A stretch of DNA of 64,000 nucleotides from Nocardia cyriacigeorgica GUH-2. GTDB taxonomy: Bacteria > Actinomycetota > Actinomycetes > Mycobacteriales > Mycobacteriaceae. Of this stretch, positions 21,539 through 31,905 are shown piece after piece (the first letter of the stretch is position 1; each line of letters opens with the position of its first letter). A model generated the notes under the pieces. It ran no database searches, was not told the origin of the DNA, and saw only the letters and a program-made list of their open reading frames with translations. The stretch spans positions 2,356,001 to 2,420,000 of the forward strand of contig NC_016887.1 in assembly GCF_000284035.1 (NCBI RefSeq). Reading direction: 5' to 3'. Made by a program: the position numbers and the translations under genes.

Positions 21539-22096
21539 ATGGGTGAACAGAAGCAACGCATGCTGTCCGGGCAGTTGTACCGGGACAACGATCCCGAACT
21601 GGTAGCCGAACGCCGGCGCGCGCAGGCATTGTGCGACGAGTTCAACCGCACCGGCCCCGACGAAACCGACCGCCGCGACGACGTCCTGCGCCGGCTGCTC
21701 GGCAAGCTCGGCGAGGGTTCCTGGATCATGCCGCGCTTCCAATGCGATTACGGCTACCTGATCGAGATCGGCGCCAACAGTTTCCTCAACTACGACGCGA
21801 TCCTGCTGGACTGCGCGCCCATCACCATCGGCGACGACGTCTCCATCGGCCCGCGCTGCCAACTGCTGACCGCCCTGCATCCGATGGAGGACCACGAGTT
21901 GCGCAGGCAGCGGTGGGAGTCGGCCGCGCCTATCGCCATCGGCAACAACGTGTGGTTCGGTGGCGGGGTGATCGTCTGCCCCGGCGTCACCATCGGCGAC
22001 GACACCGTGGTCGGCGCAGGCAGTGTCGTCACCCGGGATCTGCCGGGCCGGGTATTCGCCGCAGGCAACCCCGCGCGCGTCATCCGCGAACTCTGA
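21539..22096 (+). CDS. Maltose/galactoside O-acetyltransferase-type hexapeptide protein
   Basis: 185 residues. N-terminal Maa-type helical domain ([17 protein letters not shown]) followed by a left-handed beta-helix of hexapeptide repeats ([62 protein letters not shown]). The catalytic His is in LLTALHPM. Transfers acetyl from acetyl-CoA to a sugar hydroxyl; physiological role usually obscure. TACCGT (21526-21531) ends 7 nt before the ATG and there is no ribosome site: likely leaderless. Divergent from the kinase gene. Confidence 0.9.
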   Translation: MGEQKQRMLSGQLYRDNDPELVAERRRAQALCDEFNRTGPDETDRRDDVLRRLLGKLGEGSWIMPRFQCDYGYLIEIGANSFLNYDAILLDCAPITIGDDVSIGPRCQLLTALHPMEDHELRRQRWESAAPIAIGNNVWFGGGVIVCPGVTIGDDTVVGAGSVVTRDLPGRVFAAGNPARVIREL

Positions 22097-22175
22097 TAAC
22101 CGGCGGTCACGGGCACCGCCGACCCACCGTTCGACCGAGCAGATGTTCGGCAACCTGCGGCAGTACTGTCGGAAC

Positions 22176-25025
22176 ATGACCGAACCGCGGATCGAGACCG
22201 AGCAGGACGCGACCCGGCCGCTGCGCGAGGACATCCGATTCCTCGGCGGCGTACTCGGCGACACCATCCGGGATCACGAGGGCCCGGAGGTGTTCGACCT
22301 CATCGAACGGGTCCGGGTGGAGGCCTTCCGGGTGCGCCGGGAGGAGGTCGGGCGCAGCGCCGTCGCCGACATGCTCGACGGTGTCGACATCACGGTGGCG
22401 TTGCCGCTGATCCGCGCGTTCAGCTATTTCGTCCTGCTGGCGAATCTGGCCGAGGATCTGCAACGTGACCGCCGCCGCGAGGCGCACGAGGCGGCGGGGG
22501 AGCCGCCGCAGGATTCGTCGCTGGCCGCCACCTACCGCAAACTCGACGCGGCCGCGCTGCCCGAAGCCAAGGTCGCCGAGCTGCTCACCGACGCGCTGGT
22601 CTCGCCGGTGATCACCGCGCACCCCACCGAGACCCGGCGCCGCACGGTCTTCGATGTGCAGACCAAGATCACCGAACTGATGCGCAGGCGCAGGCACTAT
22701 CCCGAACGCGATCGCGCGGGCCTGGAACTCGAGATCCGCCGTCAGGTGCTCACGCTGTGGCGGACGGCGCTGATCCGGTTGGCGCGCTTGCGGATTCAGG
22801 ACGAGATCGCCGTCGGCCTGCGCTACTACGAGCTGACCCTCTTCGACGTGATCCCGGCCATCAATGCCGAAGTGCGCGCGGCGCTGCGGTCGCGCTGGCC
22901 CGATGCCGATCTGCTGCCGCGGCCGATCCTGCGCCCGGGTTCCTGGATCGGCGGTGACCGTGACGGCAACCCGTACGTCACCGCCGAGGTGGTGCGCACC
23001 GCGGCGGGGCAGGCGGCGGGCGTCGCGTTCGGGCGGTACCTGCGCGACCTGGTGGAGCTGGAGAAGACGCTGTCGCAGTCGGGCCGGTTGGTGCAGGTCA
23101 GCGCGACCGTCGCGGAACTGGCCGCCGCCGGATACGCCGACCCGAACGTGCACGCCGACGAGCCGTATCGCCGTGCGCTGCACCGTATCCGGGAGCGATT
23201 GACCACCACCGCGGAGCAGGCCCTCGGCGTCCCGATCCGCTCGACCGGCGCTCCCGCGCTCGGCGCAGCTGCCGAGCTCGGGGCGACACCGATCCCCGCC
23301 GTCCCAGCTCTCGGCGCGCCCGACACGACGACGGCGACCCCCGCACCCGCCTACCCCGGCCCGCAAGCGCTGCTCGACGATCTCGACGCGATCGACGCCT
23401 CCCTGCGCGACTCCGGTGACGGCCTACTCGCCGACGACCGCCTCGCCGCCCTGCGCCACGCCGTGGAAACCTTCGGCTTCCACCTCCAGGGCCTGGATAT
23501 GCGGCAGAACTCCGAGGTGCACGAACAGGTCGTGGCCGAACTGCTGGCCTGGGCGGGCGTGCATCCCGACTATGCGAGCCTGCCCGAGCCGGAACGGGTG
23601 CGGATCCTGTCGACCGAGCTGAGCACCCGCCGTCCACTGCTCGGCCCGCACGCGCGGTTGAGCGAGCTTGCCGCCAAGGAACTCGGCATCGTCCGGGCCG
23701 CGGCCGATGTGGTCGCCACCTTCGGCGAGCCCGCCATCCCGAACTACATCATCAGCATGTGCACCTCGGTCAGCGACATGCTCGAGGCGGCGCTGCTGTT
23801 GAAAGAGGGCGGACTGCTCGACCCGGGCGCGCCTGACGGCTCACCGAGTTGCGCGGCGGGGATCGTGCCGTTGTTCGAGACGATCGAGGATCTCGGTGCG
23901 GGCGCGGCGACGCTGGCGGCGGTGCTGGAGGTGCCGGTGTACCGGGAGCTGGTGGCGGCCAAGGGTATGCGCCAGGAAGTGATGCTCGGCTACTCCGATT
24001 CCAACAAGGACGGCGGCTATCTGGCTGCCAATTGGGCGCTCTACCGGGCCGAGCTGGATCTGGTGGAGGTGGCGCGCAAGACCGGGATCCGGTTGCGGCT
24101 GTTCCACGGTCGCGGCGGCACCGTCGGCCGCGGTGGTGGCCGCAGCTACGACGCAATCCTGGCCCAGCCCGCCGGTGCGGTACACGGCTCGCTGCGGCTC
24201 ACCGAACAGGGTGAGGTGATCGCGGCCAAGTACGCCGAATCCGGTTCCGCGCACCGGAATCTGGAGTCATTGATCGCAGGCACCCTGGAGTCGACGCTGC
24301 TCGACATGGAGGGCCTGGGCGCCGATGCCGAACCCTCGTACCAGCTGATGGACGAACTGGCCGCCCGCGCCCGCGCCGCATACGCTCGGTTGGTCCACGA
24401 GACACCGGGTTTCGTCGAATACTTCCGCCAATCCACCCCGGTCGCCGAGGTCGGTGACCTGAATATCGGCAGCAGGCCCGCCTCTCGCAAGCCCACCAAT
24501 TCGGTTGCCGATCTGCGGGCCATCCCGTGGGTGATGTCGTGGAGCCAGGCGCGGGTGATGCTGCCCGGCTGGTACGGCACCGGCACCGCGCTCGAGGAAT
24601 GGGTGGACGACGATCCGCAGCGGCTGGCGACGCTGGCCGACCTGTACCGGCGATGGCCGTTCTTCCGCACGGTGCTGTCGAATCTGGCGCAGGTGATGGC
24701 CAAGAGCGATCTCGCCATCGCCGCCCGCTACGCCGAACTCGTCGAGGACACGGCATTGCGCGAGCACATCTTCGGCATGATCCGCGACGAGCACGCCCGC
24801 ACGATCCGCATGCACGCCGCCATCACCGGCAACGATCATCTGCTCTCGGACAACCCGTCGCTGGCCGAATCCATCCGCAACCGCTTCCCGTACCTGGAAC
24901 CGCTCAATCAGATGCAGGTGGAGCTGCTGCGCCGGCTGCGCGCGGGTGACGATTCGGAACTGGTGAAGCGCGGGATCCTGCTCACCATGAACGGCCTGGC
25001 CACGGCCTTGCGCAACTCCGGGTAG
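22176..25025 (+). CDS. ppc: Phosphoenolpyruvate carboxylase
   Basis: Carboxylates phosphoenolpyruvate to oxaloacetate, the main anaplerotic reaction for the TCA cycle. 949 residues from ATG 22176. Signatures: [12 protein letters not shown] (catalytic His), [12 protein letters not shown], the flexible loop [12 protein letters not shown], and [13 protein letters not shown]; the C-terminus ends [12 protein letters not shown]. An Ala/Pro/Thr-rich insertion of about 40 residues (encoded near 23240-23360) interrupts a surface region between two conserved helices. TACTGT (22164-22169) ends 6 nt before the ATG; leaderless start supported. An in-frame ATG exists at 22143. Confidence 0.97.
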   Translation: MTEPRIETEQDATRPLREDIRFLGGVLGDTIRDHEGPEVFDLIERVRVEAFRVRREEVGRSAVADMLDGVDITVALPLIRAFSYFVLLANLAEDLQRDRRREAHEAAGEPPQDSSLAATYRKLDAAALPEAKVAELLTDALVSPVITAHPTETRRRTVFDVQTKITELMRRRRHYPERDRAGLELEIRRQVLTLWRTALIRLARLRIQDEIAVGLRYYELTLFDVIPAINAEVRAALRSRWPDADLLPRPILRPGSWIGGDRDGNPYVTAEVVRTAAGQAAGVAFGRYLRDLVELEKTLSQSGRLVQVSATVAELAAAGYADPNVHADEPYRRALHRIRERLTTTAEQALGVPIRSTGAPALGAAAELGATPIPAVPALGAPDTTTATPAPAYPGPQALLDDLDAIDASLRDSGDGLLADDRLAALRHAVETFGFHLQGLDMRQNSEVHEQVVAELLAWAGVHPDYASLPEPERVRILSTELSTRRPLLGPHARLSELAAKELGIVRAAADVVATFGEPAIPNYIISMCTSVSDMLEAALLLKEGGLLDPGAPDGSPSCAAGIVPLFETIEDLGAGAATLAAVLEVPVYRELVAAKGMRQEVMLGYSDSNKDGGYLAANWALYRAELDLVEVARKTGIRLRLFHGRGGTVGRGGGRSYDAILAQPAGAVHGSLRLTEQGEVIAAKYAESGSAHRNLESLIAGTLESTLLDMEGLGADAEPSYQLMDELAARARAAYARLVHETPGFVEYFRQSTPVAEVGDLNIGSRPASRKPTNSVADLRAIPWVMSWSQARVMLPGWYGTGTALEEWVDDDPQRLATLADLYRRWPFFRTVLSNLAQVMAKSDLAIAARYAELVEDTALREHIFGMIRDEHARTIRMHAAITGNDHLLSDNPSLAESIRNRFPYLEPLNQMQVELLRRLRAGDDSELVKRGILLTMNGLATALRNSG

Positions 25026-25031
25026 GGCCGC

Positions 25032-25658
25032 TCATTCGCTGATCAGCACCCGCAACATGCGGCGCAGCTCCGGTTCCGGATCGTCGAGCGGGTGCGGTGC
25101 GGCCAGGCGGTGCATGATCGCGCCTTCGAGGTAGTCGACCAGCGGCCGCGTCGCCCGATGGTGCACGCCGACGGCGCGCACCATCGTGGCCGCCCAGTCC
25201 GTCAGCCGTGCGTGACCGCGCTGCAACGACTCCAGCACCGCCGGTGCGCTCTGCGCCTCCAGGAACAGCGCGTAGCGGGCGAGCGTGCGGGCACGGTCGG
25301 TGGTGACGGCGCGGGTCACGAATTCCGCCAGACCGGCGGCGAGCCGGTCCAGCGTTTCCGGTGCCGGTGCGCTGCTCGAGGCCGCCCAGTCGGCGTAATC
25401 GCGCTGCTCCAACCGCTCGGTGACGCCGATCAGCAGCGCATCGCGGGTGCGGAAGTAGTTGGAGGTGGTTCCGGTGGGCACACCCGCCGCGTCGTCGACC
25501 GCGCGGTGGGTGAGCGCGCGTGGTCCGCGGGTGCCGAGCACCTCGATCGCGGCATCGATCACGTGCTCGCGTCTGCTGGGCGTCGAACCGGCGGCGGGCG
25601 TCCTCGCGCCACTCGCTGTGTTCTCGGCCACCTGATATTTCTCTTCCACGCGATCCAT
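25032..25658 (-). CDS. TetR-family repressor of the adjacent FAD monooxygenase
   Basis: About 208 residues from ATG 25658 (MDRVEEKYQV). Helix-turn-helix near residues 45-70 (LTHRAVDDAAGVPTGTTSNYFRTRDALL), then a helical ligand domain ending RMLRVLISE. The start abuts the palindromic operator, and the 21 codons that could extend the frame upstream lie inside that operator, so I exclude them. Ends 6 bases from the stop of the convergent ppc gene. Ligand unknown; a substrate of the neighbouring monooxygenase is likely. Confidence 0.87.
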   Translation of the reverse strand: MDRVEEKYQVAENTASGARTPAAGSTPSRREHVIDAAIEVLGTRGPRALTHRAVDDAAGVPTGTTSNYFRTRDALLIGVTERLEQRDYADWAASSSAPAPETLDRLAAGLAEFVTRAVTTDRARTLARYALFLEAQSAPAVLESLQRGHARLTDWAATMVRAVGVHHRATRPLVDYLEGAIMHRLAAPHPLDDPEPELRRMLRVLISE

Positions 25659-25693
25659 ACTACATTTGTAGTAACGGTTACTACGGATGTAGT
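25659..25693. promoter_or_regulatory. Composite palindromic operator for the TetR repressor
   Basis: Two 14-bp palindromes with arms ACTAC(A)/(T)GTAGT lie at 25659-25672 and 25680-25693, and a third palindrome AGTAAC-G-GTTACT (25670-25682) bridges them. The array fills the gap between the TetR start and the ribosome site (GGAGGG) of the monooxygenase, so a bound repressor would block both directions. Confidence 0.8.
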
Positions 25694-25703
25694 GGAGGGT
25701 TCG

Positions 25704-26864
25704 ATGGCGGAGACAACGCACAGCGGGCGGCGCGCGATCATCGTCGGCGCCGGAATCGGTGGCTTGGCGACCGGCATCGCGCTGGCCCGGCGTGGCTGGC
25801 AGGTGGAGATTCTCGAGCGCGCCGCGGAGGTCGGTGAGGCCGGTTCGGGTCTGACGTTGTGGGCCAACGGTTTACGCGCCCTCGATGTGCTCGGCATCGG
25901 CGCCCGGGTACGCGAGCGGGCCATGGCCGACACCGACGCCGGCATCCGCAACCCGGCCGGACGCTGGCTGACCCGCACCGATACCGACGAACTGGCGCGC
26001 CGCTTCGGCGAGGTGGTGATGATCCCGCGCACCGACCTGTTCGAGATCCTGCACGGCGCGCTGCCACCGGATTCGGTGCGGCTGGGCTGCGCCGTGACCG
26101 GCGTCGAACACCTCAGCGACGGTGTCGAGGTCACCCACAGCGGTGGAGTGTCGACCGCGGATCTCGTCGTGGGCGCGGACGGGATCCATAGCGCGGTACG
26201 GCAGGCGGTGTTCCCCGGCGCGCCCACACCCCGCTACGCCGGCTACACCGCCTGGCGGATGATCACCGCGCATCCGGTGCCCGCACTGCACGACGGCGGC
26301 CAGAGCTGGGGCCGCGGTGAGCGTTTCGGCATCATCGCGCTGCCCGACGACCGCGTCTACATGTTCGGCGTCGCCGATTCGGCACCAGGGCTGCGCGGCC
26401 CCGACGGCGAATATGCCGAAGTCCGGCGGCGTTTCGGCACCTGGCACGATCCGATTCCGGCGCTGCTCGATGCTGTCGACCCGGCGACGGTGCTGCGCCA
26501 CGACATCTGCGAGCTGCCACCGCTGTCGAGCTATGTCCTCGGCCGCATCGCCCTGCTCGGCGACGCGGCTCACGCGATGACGCCGAATATGGGCCAGGGC
26601 GCCAACCAGGGCCTCGAAGACGCCGTCACCCTCGCCGCCCTGCTCGACCGAAACGCCTCCGTTCCCGCGGCTTTGGCGGAGTACGACCAAGTGCGCCGCC
26701 CCCGCACCCAGGACATCGCCCGCCGCTCACATCGCATCGGTGTGCTCGCCCAGCTGTCCTCGGCGCCTGCGGTGCTGCTGCGCGACACGGTGTTGCGGCT
26801 GACGCCGGGTAAGGCGATGCTCGGCTCGTTCGCGCCGGCACTCACCTGGCAGCCGCCCGCATGA
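25704..26864 (+). CDS. FAD-dependent aromatic-type monooxygenase
   Basis: 386 residues of the group A (p-hydroxybenzoate hydroxylase-like) flavoprotein family. Visible: N-terminal dinucleotide motif IVGAGIGGLATGIALARRG, the ERAAEV acidic end of strand 2, the DG motif VVGADGIHSAVR, and the second FAD motif LLGDAAHAMTPNMGQGANQGLEDA. Hydroxylates a (usually aromatic) substrate using NAD(P)H and oxygen. ATG 25704 with GGAGGG 5 nt upstream. Divergent from its TetR repressor across a palindromic operator, suggesting substrate-induced expression. Substrate not predictable. Its last codons are the first unit of a degenerate repeat array. Confidence 0.9.
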   Translation: MAETTHSGRRAIIVGAGIGGLATGIALARRGWQVEILERAAEVGEAGSGLTLWANGLRALDVLGIGARVRERAMADTDAGIRNPAGRWLTRTDTDELARRFGEVVMIPRTDLFEILHGALPPDSVRLGCAVTGVEHLSDGVEVTHSGGVSTADLVVGADGIHSAVRQAVFPGAPTPRYAGYTAWRMITAHPVPALHDGGQSWGRGERFGIIALPDDRVYMFGVADSAPGLRGPDGEYAEVRRRFGTWHDPIPALLDAVDPATVLRHDICELPPLSSYVLGRIALLGDAAHAMTPNMGQGANQGLEDAVTLAALLDRNASVPAALAEYDQVRRPRTQDIARRSHRIGVLAQLSSAPAVLLRDTVLRLTPGKAMLGSFAPALTWQPPA

Positions 26865-27027
26865 TCCGGCGCTGATCCGGCACCCGTCGCTCGCGTGATC
26901 TGGTGCCGGCTCGGCGGCCGCTCGCGTGGCCCACGCTGACCTGGCGGCCTCTCGCGTGATCGGGCGCTGATCGCCAGCGGCCCGCGCAATCCGCCGCTGA
27001 CCTGGCAGTCGCCCCCATTGATCCGGC
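26847..27027. repeat. Degenerate tandem array of about six 30-bp units
   Basis: Units of roughly 29-35 bp share the pattern CTGGC(A/G)G(C/T)CG-CTCGCGTGATC-GGCGCTGA. The best-matched pair is CTGGCAGCCGCCCGCATGA (26846-26864) and CTGGCAGTCGCCCCCATTGA (27002-27021). The array begins in the last codons of the monooxygenase and ends at the stop of the convergent WYL regulator, filling the gap. Units are too diverged and too short of spacers for a CRISPR. Probably replication-slippage copies of the gene end that have drifted. Confidence 0.6.
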
Positions 27028-27028
27028 A

Positions 27029-27994
27029 CTACCGGTACAGCGCGTGCATCCCCGCCGCCGTGGCGGCGAATCGGGCGCGCAGTTCCGGTGGGTCCAGCAC
27101 CTCGGCGAATTCGCCCAGCGGGAGCAGGCCGGTGGTCAGGACGTCCCAGGATTCGGAGGGGACAGTCAGCTCCACCCAGCCGTCGGCGTCCGGTGGGCCT
27201 GCCGAGGCCAGCGCCTCGGTGACGACCGCCGGATCGTTCATCAACCGCAGCAGACCCAGGTGCGACTGCGCGATCCGGCACCTCGCCCGCACTCGCAGCA
27301 TCGACCGCGCGAACTCCTGCGCCGACGCCGCCCAATGCGCGGCCAGGTCGAAATCGTCTGGCCGCTGGAAGGTTTCGCCGGTCGGCGTCGCGGAAACGAT
27401 GCGGCCGACCCGGTAGGACCGCACCGCGCGGCCCTCGCGCGCCACCAGATACCAGGTGCCCGCCTTCGAGACCAGCCCGAGCGGGTCCAAAGTGCGCTCG
27501 ACCGTGCGGTCCTTGCGCGCATAGCGGATCGTGAGCCTGCGGTCGTGCCACAGCGCGTCGGCGACCGTCGCCAGGGTCGGGGTTTCCTCGGGGCGATGGA
27601 ACCAGCCTGGCGCGTCGATGTGCACCCGTTCGGCGACCCGGGTGGCTCGCCCGCGCAGCTCCGGCGGCAGCGCGGCGAGCACCTTGAGCTGTGCGGTGGC
27701 CAGCACCGTGCCCAGGCCCAGGTCGGCGGCGGCGCCCGGCAGGCCGGCCAGCAAGACCGCATCGGCTTCATCGCTGGTCAGGCCGGTGAGGCGGGTGCGG
27801 TAGCCGTCGACCAACTCGATCCCGCCGGCCCGTCCGGGCTCGGTGTACACCGGCACCCCGGCCGCCGACAGCGCCTCGATATCGCGGTAGACCGTGCGCA
27901 CCGAGACCTCCAGCTCCCGCGCCAGTTGCGGCGCCGTGGACCGGCCCCGGGTCTGTAGCAGCAACAACAACTGCACCAATCGACTCGCCCGCAC
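27029..27994 (-). CDS. WYL-domain transcriptional regulator (YafY type)
   Basis: 321 residues from a GTG. N-terminal winged helix-turn-helix of DeoR type (RLVQLLLLLQTRGRSTAPQLARELEVSVRTVYRDIEAL), then the WYL domain from about residue 140 (LTIRYARKDRTVERTLDPLGLVSKAGTWYLVARE...RSYRVGRI) and the C-terminal WCX extension. WYL domains bind nucleic-acid or nucleotide-like ligands in some family members. Divergent from the PNPOx-like gene; the shared 61-base region has a TGACA-N5-TGTCA palindrome, the likely operator. Confidence 0.9.
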   Translation of the reverse strand: MRASRLVQLLLLLQTRGRSTAPQLARELEVSVRTVYRDIEALSAAGVPVYTEPGRAGGIELVDGYRTRLTGLTSDEADAVLLAGLPGAAADLGLGTVLATAQLKVLAALPPELRGRATRVAERVHIDAPGWFHRPEETPTLATVADALWHDRRLTIRYARKDRTVERTLDPLGLVSKAGTWYLVAREGRAVRSYRVGRIVSATPTGETFQRPDDFDLAAHWAASAQEFARSMLRVRARCRIAQSHLGLLRLMNDPAVVTEALASAGPPDADGWVELTVPSESWDVLTTGLLPLGEFAEVLDPPELRARFAATAAGMHALYR

Positions 27995-28016
27995 ATCCGA
28001 AGACTAGCCGCAAACC

Positions 28017-28049
28017 TTGACAGCAGATGTCAGCAATTGCTCGTACCGT
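28017..28049 (+). promoter_or_regulatory. Divergent promoter with WYL-regulator operator
   Basis: TGACAGCAGATGTCA (28018-28032) is an inverted repeat with 5-bp arms, followed by the palindrome AGCAATTGCT (28032-28041). A TACCGT box (28044-28049) ends 6 nt before the ATG of the PNPOx-like gene, the leaderless arrangement. Operator assignment to the adjacent WYL protein is inference. Confidence 0.55.
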
Positions 28050-28055
28050 CGGAAT

Positions 28056-28547
28056 ATGACCACTTGGAGCCAGTTCACCGAAGAAGCGCCCCGGATCGCG
28101 ACGATCTTTCTGCGCCGGCACAAGGCCACCGGCAACCTCTGCATGCTCGGCACGCTCCGCTCCGACGGGTTCCCCCGGATCAGTCCGGTCGAGCCGATCA
28201 TCTTCGAAGACCAGCTGGTGATCGCCGGCATGCCGAACACCACGAAGTTCAACGACCTCGCCCGCGACCCCAGGTTCTGCCTGCACACCGCGACCGTCGA
28301 CACCAATGTCTCCGACGGTGATGCCAAGATCTTCGGCCGGGTCGCCGACATCACCGACCGCGCCGTGCACGCCCGGTTCGCGCAGAAACTGTTCGACGAC
28401 AGCGGGTTCGATATCCGCGATCAGGAGTTCGACCATTTCTTCGTCGCCGACCTCACGACGGCGTCGTCGGTCGAGGTGGTCGACGATCATCTCGAGATCA
28501 CCATCTGGAAGCCGGGGGAAGGGGAGCGCGTGGTGCAGAAGGCCTGA
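28056..28547 (+). CDS. Pyridoxamine-5'-phosphate-oxidase-like flavin/F420 split-barrel protein
   Basis: 163 residues beginning MTTWSQFTEEAPRIATIF. The split beta-barrel signature is visible as GNLCMLGTLRSDGFPRISPVEPIIFEDQLVIAGMP (quoted partly: TLRSDGFPRISPVEP) and FNDLARDPRFCLHTA. Members bind FMN, F420 or heme; many are reductases or stress proteins of unknown substrate. ATG with a leaderless -10 element. Divergent from, and probably regulated by, the WYL protein. Confidence 0.85.
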   Translation: MTTWSQFTEEAPRIATIFLRRHKATGNLCMLGTLRSDGFPRISPVEPIIFEDQLVIAGMPNTTKFNDLARDPRFCLHTATVDTNVSDGDAKIFGRVADITDRAVHARFAQKLFDDSGFDIRDQEFDHFFVADLTTASSVEVVDDHLEITIWKPGEGERVVQKA

Positions 28548-28661
28548 GTGTCACACCCCGTTCCGTCGAACCCGGCCCACCCGCGTGCGGCGGCGGTAGG
28601 ATTCGCCGCACAGCCAGTGGAATCGCAGCTGGCGGGGGCAACGAACAAGGAAGCTGCGCAA

Positions 28662-29519
28662 TTGACCGACACCACACCGGCACTCGAGATCACCCATCAC
28701 ACGGTCGACGGCGTGCGTTGCGCCGTCTACGACAGCGATCCCGGCGGCAGCGCCGAAGCCGTGGTGTTCGTGCACGGCAACCCCGGGCCCATGGACGACT
28801 GGGCCGAGCTGGCTCCCGCGATCGCCCGATTCGCGCGGGTGATCGCCATGGACATGCCCGGTTTCGGGCGGTCGGAACGTCCGCGATCGTTCGATCACAG
28901 CGTCGTCGGGCACGCCCGGTTCCTGGGCCTGCTGCTCGGCCAACTGGGTGTGAACCGGGTGCATCTGGTGCTGCACGACTTCGGCGGTCCGTGGGGTATG
29001 CGCTGGATGCTCGACCACCCCGACAAACTGGCGAGCCTGACGGTGATCAACTGCGGTGTCCTCGACGGCTACCGCTGGCACCGCTACGCCAAGATCTGGC
29101 AGACCCCGGTGCTCGGCGAGCTGTTCCAGCTGATGAGCAGCCCCCGCGCCATGCGGATCGCGCTCAGCCGCGACAATCCGCGCCCGATCCCGCGGTCCTA
29201 CGTCGAGCGCGTCAGCCGCTACGCCGACTGGCCGCACAAGCGGGCCGTGCTGCGGCTCTACCGCAACTCACGCGACCCCAGCGGCGCGTTCCCGGAGAAG
29301 GACTCCGGACTGTCCGCCGCGGGCCTGCCGGTGTGCGTGATCTGGGGCGACGGCGACCCCTACATCCCGGTGCGCTTCGCCGACCAGCAGCGAACCTTCT
29401 TCCCCGACGCCGAGATCCACATTCTCGAAGGCTTGGGGCACTGGCCGTTCGTCGACGATCCGCAGGCGGTGCTCACGCCGATGGAGACGTTTCTGCGCCG
29501 GCACGTCGGCACGCGCCCC

Positions 29520-29537
<18 letters not shown>
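28662..29537 (+). CDS. Alpha/beta hydrolase with Asp nucleophile (epoxide hydrolase/haloalkane dehalogenase-like)
   Basis: 291 residues from the TTG chosen. Oxyanion segment VFVHGNPGPMDDW (HGNPG), strand FGRSERP, and nucleophile elbow LVLHDFGGPWG, in which Asp replaces the Ser of esterases; this is the hallmark of epoxide hydrolases and haloalkane dehalogenases. The acid lies in IWGDGDPYIP and the His in LEGLGHWPFVDDP. TTG 28662 has AAGGAAG 8 nt upstream, and a TAGGAT box (28597-28602) gives a 5' UTR of about 50 nt. The frame is open back to 28548, but the extra residues look non-coding. Its 3' end overlaps the convergent sigma-factor gene by 18 bases. Confidence 0.83.
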
Positions 29538-30740
<1,203 letters not shown>

Positions 30741-30793
30741 CGCCGGTGCCGCCCGGTCGGCCCGGCCGCGATCCTGCTCGCCGGATCGCACCA

Positions 30794-31135
30794 CTACCCC
30801 CCGGCCAGCGGCCGCACCTCGATCGGCAACGTCACCACCCCCGCCAGCCGGCTCGCCCAGCGCAGCGCCTCGTCCAGATCGGCCACCTCGATAATGGTGA
30901 AGCCGCCGATGTGTTCCTTCGCCTCGATGTAGGGCCCGTCGGTGATCAGCGTCTGCGCTCCCTCCGCCCGCACCACCGTCGACGCGCTCGGCGCGTGCAA
31001 CCCGGCCGCGAACACCCACGCACCGGCCTCCTGGATCTCGGTATTGAGGGCGTCGAGGTCGCGCATGATCTCGTCGAGATTGTCGGGCACCTCATCGGTA
31101 TCGGGTTGATAGATCCCCAGCAGGTACTGCGGCAT
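30794..31135 (-). CDS. YCII/DGPF-domain protein, ECF42 partner
   Basis: 113 residues, beginning MPQYLLGIYQPD. Shows the DGPF signature as TDGPYIEAKEHIGGFTIIEVADLDEALRWA, a dimeric alpha-beta fold of the dimeric ferredoxin-like class. Function unknown, but genes of this family are the standard neighbours and promoter targets of ECF42 sigma factors. Strong ribosome site AGAGGAGC. Sits 2 nt after the stop of the DHFR-like gene, so the three minus-strand genes form one operon. Confidence 0.9.
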   Translation of the reverse strand: MPQYLLGIYQPDTDEVPDNLDEIMRDLDALNTEIQEAGAWVFAAGLHAPSASTVVRAEGAQTLITDGPYIEAKEHIGGFTIIEVADLDEALRWASRLAGVVTLPIEVRPLAGG

Positions 31136-31137
31136 GG

Positions 31138-31734
31138 TCAGCTCCTCTCGGCGGTGCGGTAGGTCGCGATCAGCACACCCGTCGTGGTCGGCACACAGTC
31201 GACGAGCTGGAGATCGCCGAGCGTGGTGCGCCCGTCGAACAGCCGCCGGCCGGATCCGAGCACCAGCGGATGGATCTGCAGCAGATACTCGTCGACCAGG
31301 TCGTGCGCCATCAGCGATTGCAGCAGATTGCCGCTGCCGAGCACCACCAGATCCAGCTCGGGGCGCTCCCGCCGCAACCGGGTGACCGCGGCCACCGCGT
31401 CCCCGTCGAGCAGGATCGAGTTCTGCCAGGGCAGCGGTTCGGACAGGGTGAACGACGCGACGTACTTGTCGGTCTTGTTCAGCACCTCGGTGAACGGGTT
31501 GCCGGACTGGTGCGGCCAGTACCCCGCGAAATCCAGGTAGGTGCGCCGGCCCAGCAGCAGGGCGCCCGAATGCCCGGACATGTGTTCGGCCATGACGCGG
31601 CCCTGCACCTCGTCGGTGAATCGGTACGCCCAGCCGCCGTGGGCGAATCCGTCGCGCGGATCCTCCTCGGCACGGCCCGGCGCCTGCATGACTCCGTCCA
31701 GGGTCAGGCTCACCACGGCGATGATCTTGCTCAT
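31138..31734 (-). CDS. Dihydrofolate reductase-like/RibD C-terminal domain protein
   Basis: 198 residues. The NAD(P)H-binding RibD-C/DHFR-like fold is visible in KIIAVVSLTLDGVMQAPG, LLLGRRTYLDFAGYWP, LDLVVLGSGNLLQSLMAHDLVDEYLLQIHPLVLGSGRRLF. These stand-alone proteins are probable NADPH-dependent reductases, not the folate enzyme itself. ATG with AAAGGAG 6 nt upstream. First gene of the operon with YCII and the ECF42-type sigma factor. Confidence 0.88.
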   Translation of the reverse strand: MSKIIAVVSLTLDGVMQAPGRAEEDPRDGFAHGGWAYRFTDEVQGRVMAEHMSGHSGALLLGRRTYLDFAGYWPHQSGNPFTEVLNKTDKYVASFTLSEPLPWQNSILLDGDAVAAVTRLRRERPELDLVVLGSGNLLQSLMAHDLVDEYLLQIHPLVLGSGRRLFDGRTTLGDLQLVDCVPTTTGVLIATYRTAERS

Positions 31735-31808
31735 TTTCCGGCTCCTTTCCGGACCGGCCGATGCCCGGTCTCATCACCTACACGAACGGGCCGGCCCGGA
31801 ATCGACAC

Positions 31809-31830
31809 CGCGAGGAAGAAATTTCTCGCG
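31809..31830. promoter_or_regulatory. Palindrome in the divergent DHFR-like/antiporter intergenic region
   Basis: CGCGAG (31809-31814) and CTCGCG (31825-31830) flank the inner palindrome AGAAATTTCT. It may be an operator or a transcript end; its position between two divergent starts favours an operator. It is A/T-rich at its centre, unlike its surroundings. Confidence 0.4.
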
Positions 31831-31905
31831 AGATGAGCAGAAGCGGGCCGATACCGACCGGTGTCGTACCCGTGAACGGCCGTTCGCGCGTGCCACCATG
31901 ACCGG

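Noticed and set aside
26847..27027. CRISPR array
   Set aside because: Units are back-to-back without unique spacers and differ from each other at many positions; no cas gene nearby.
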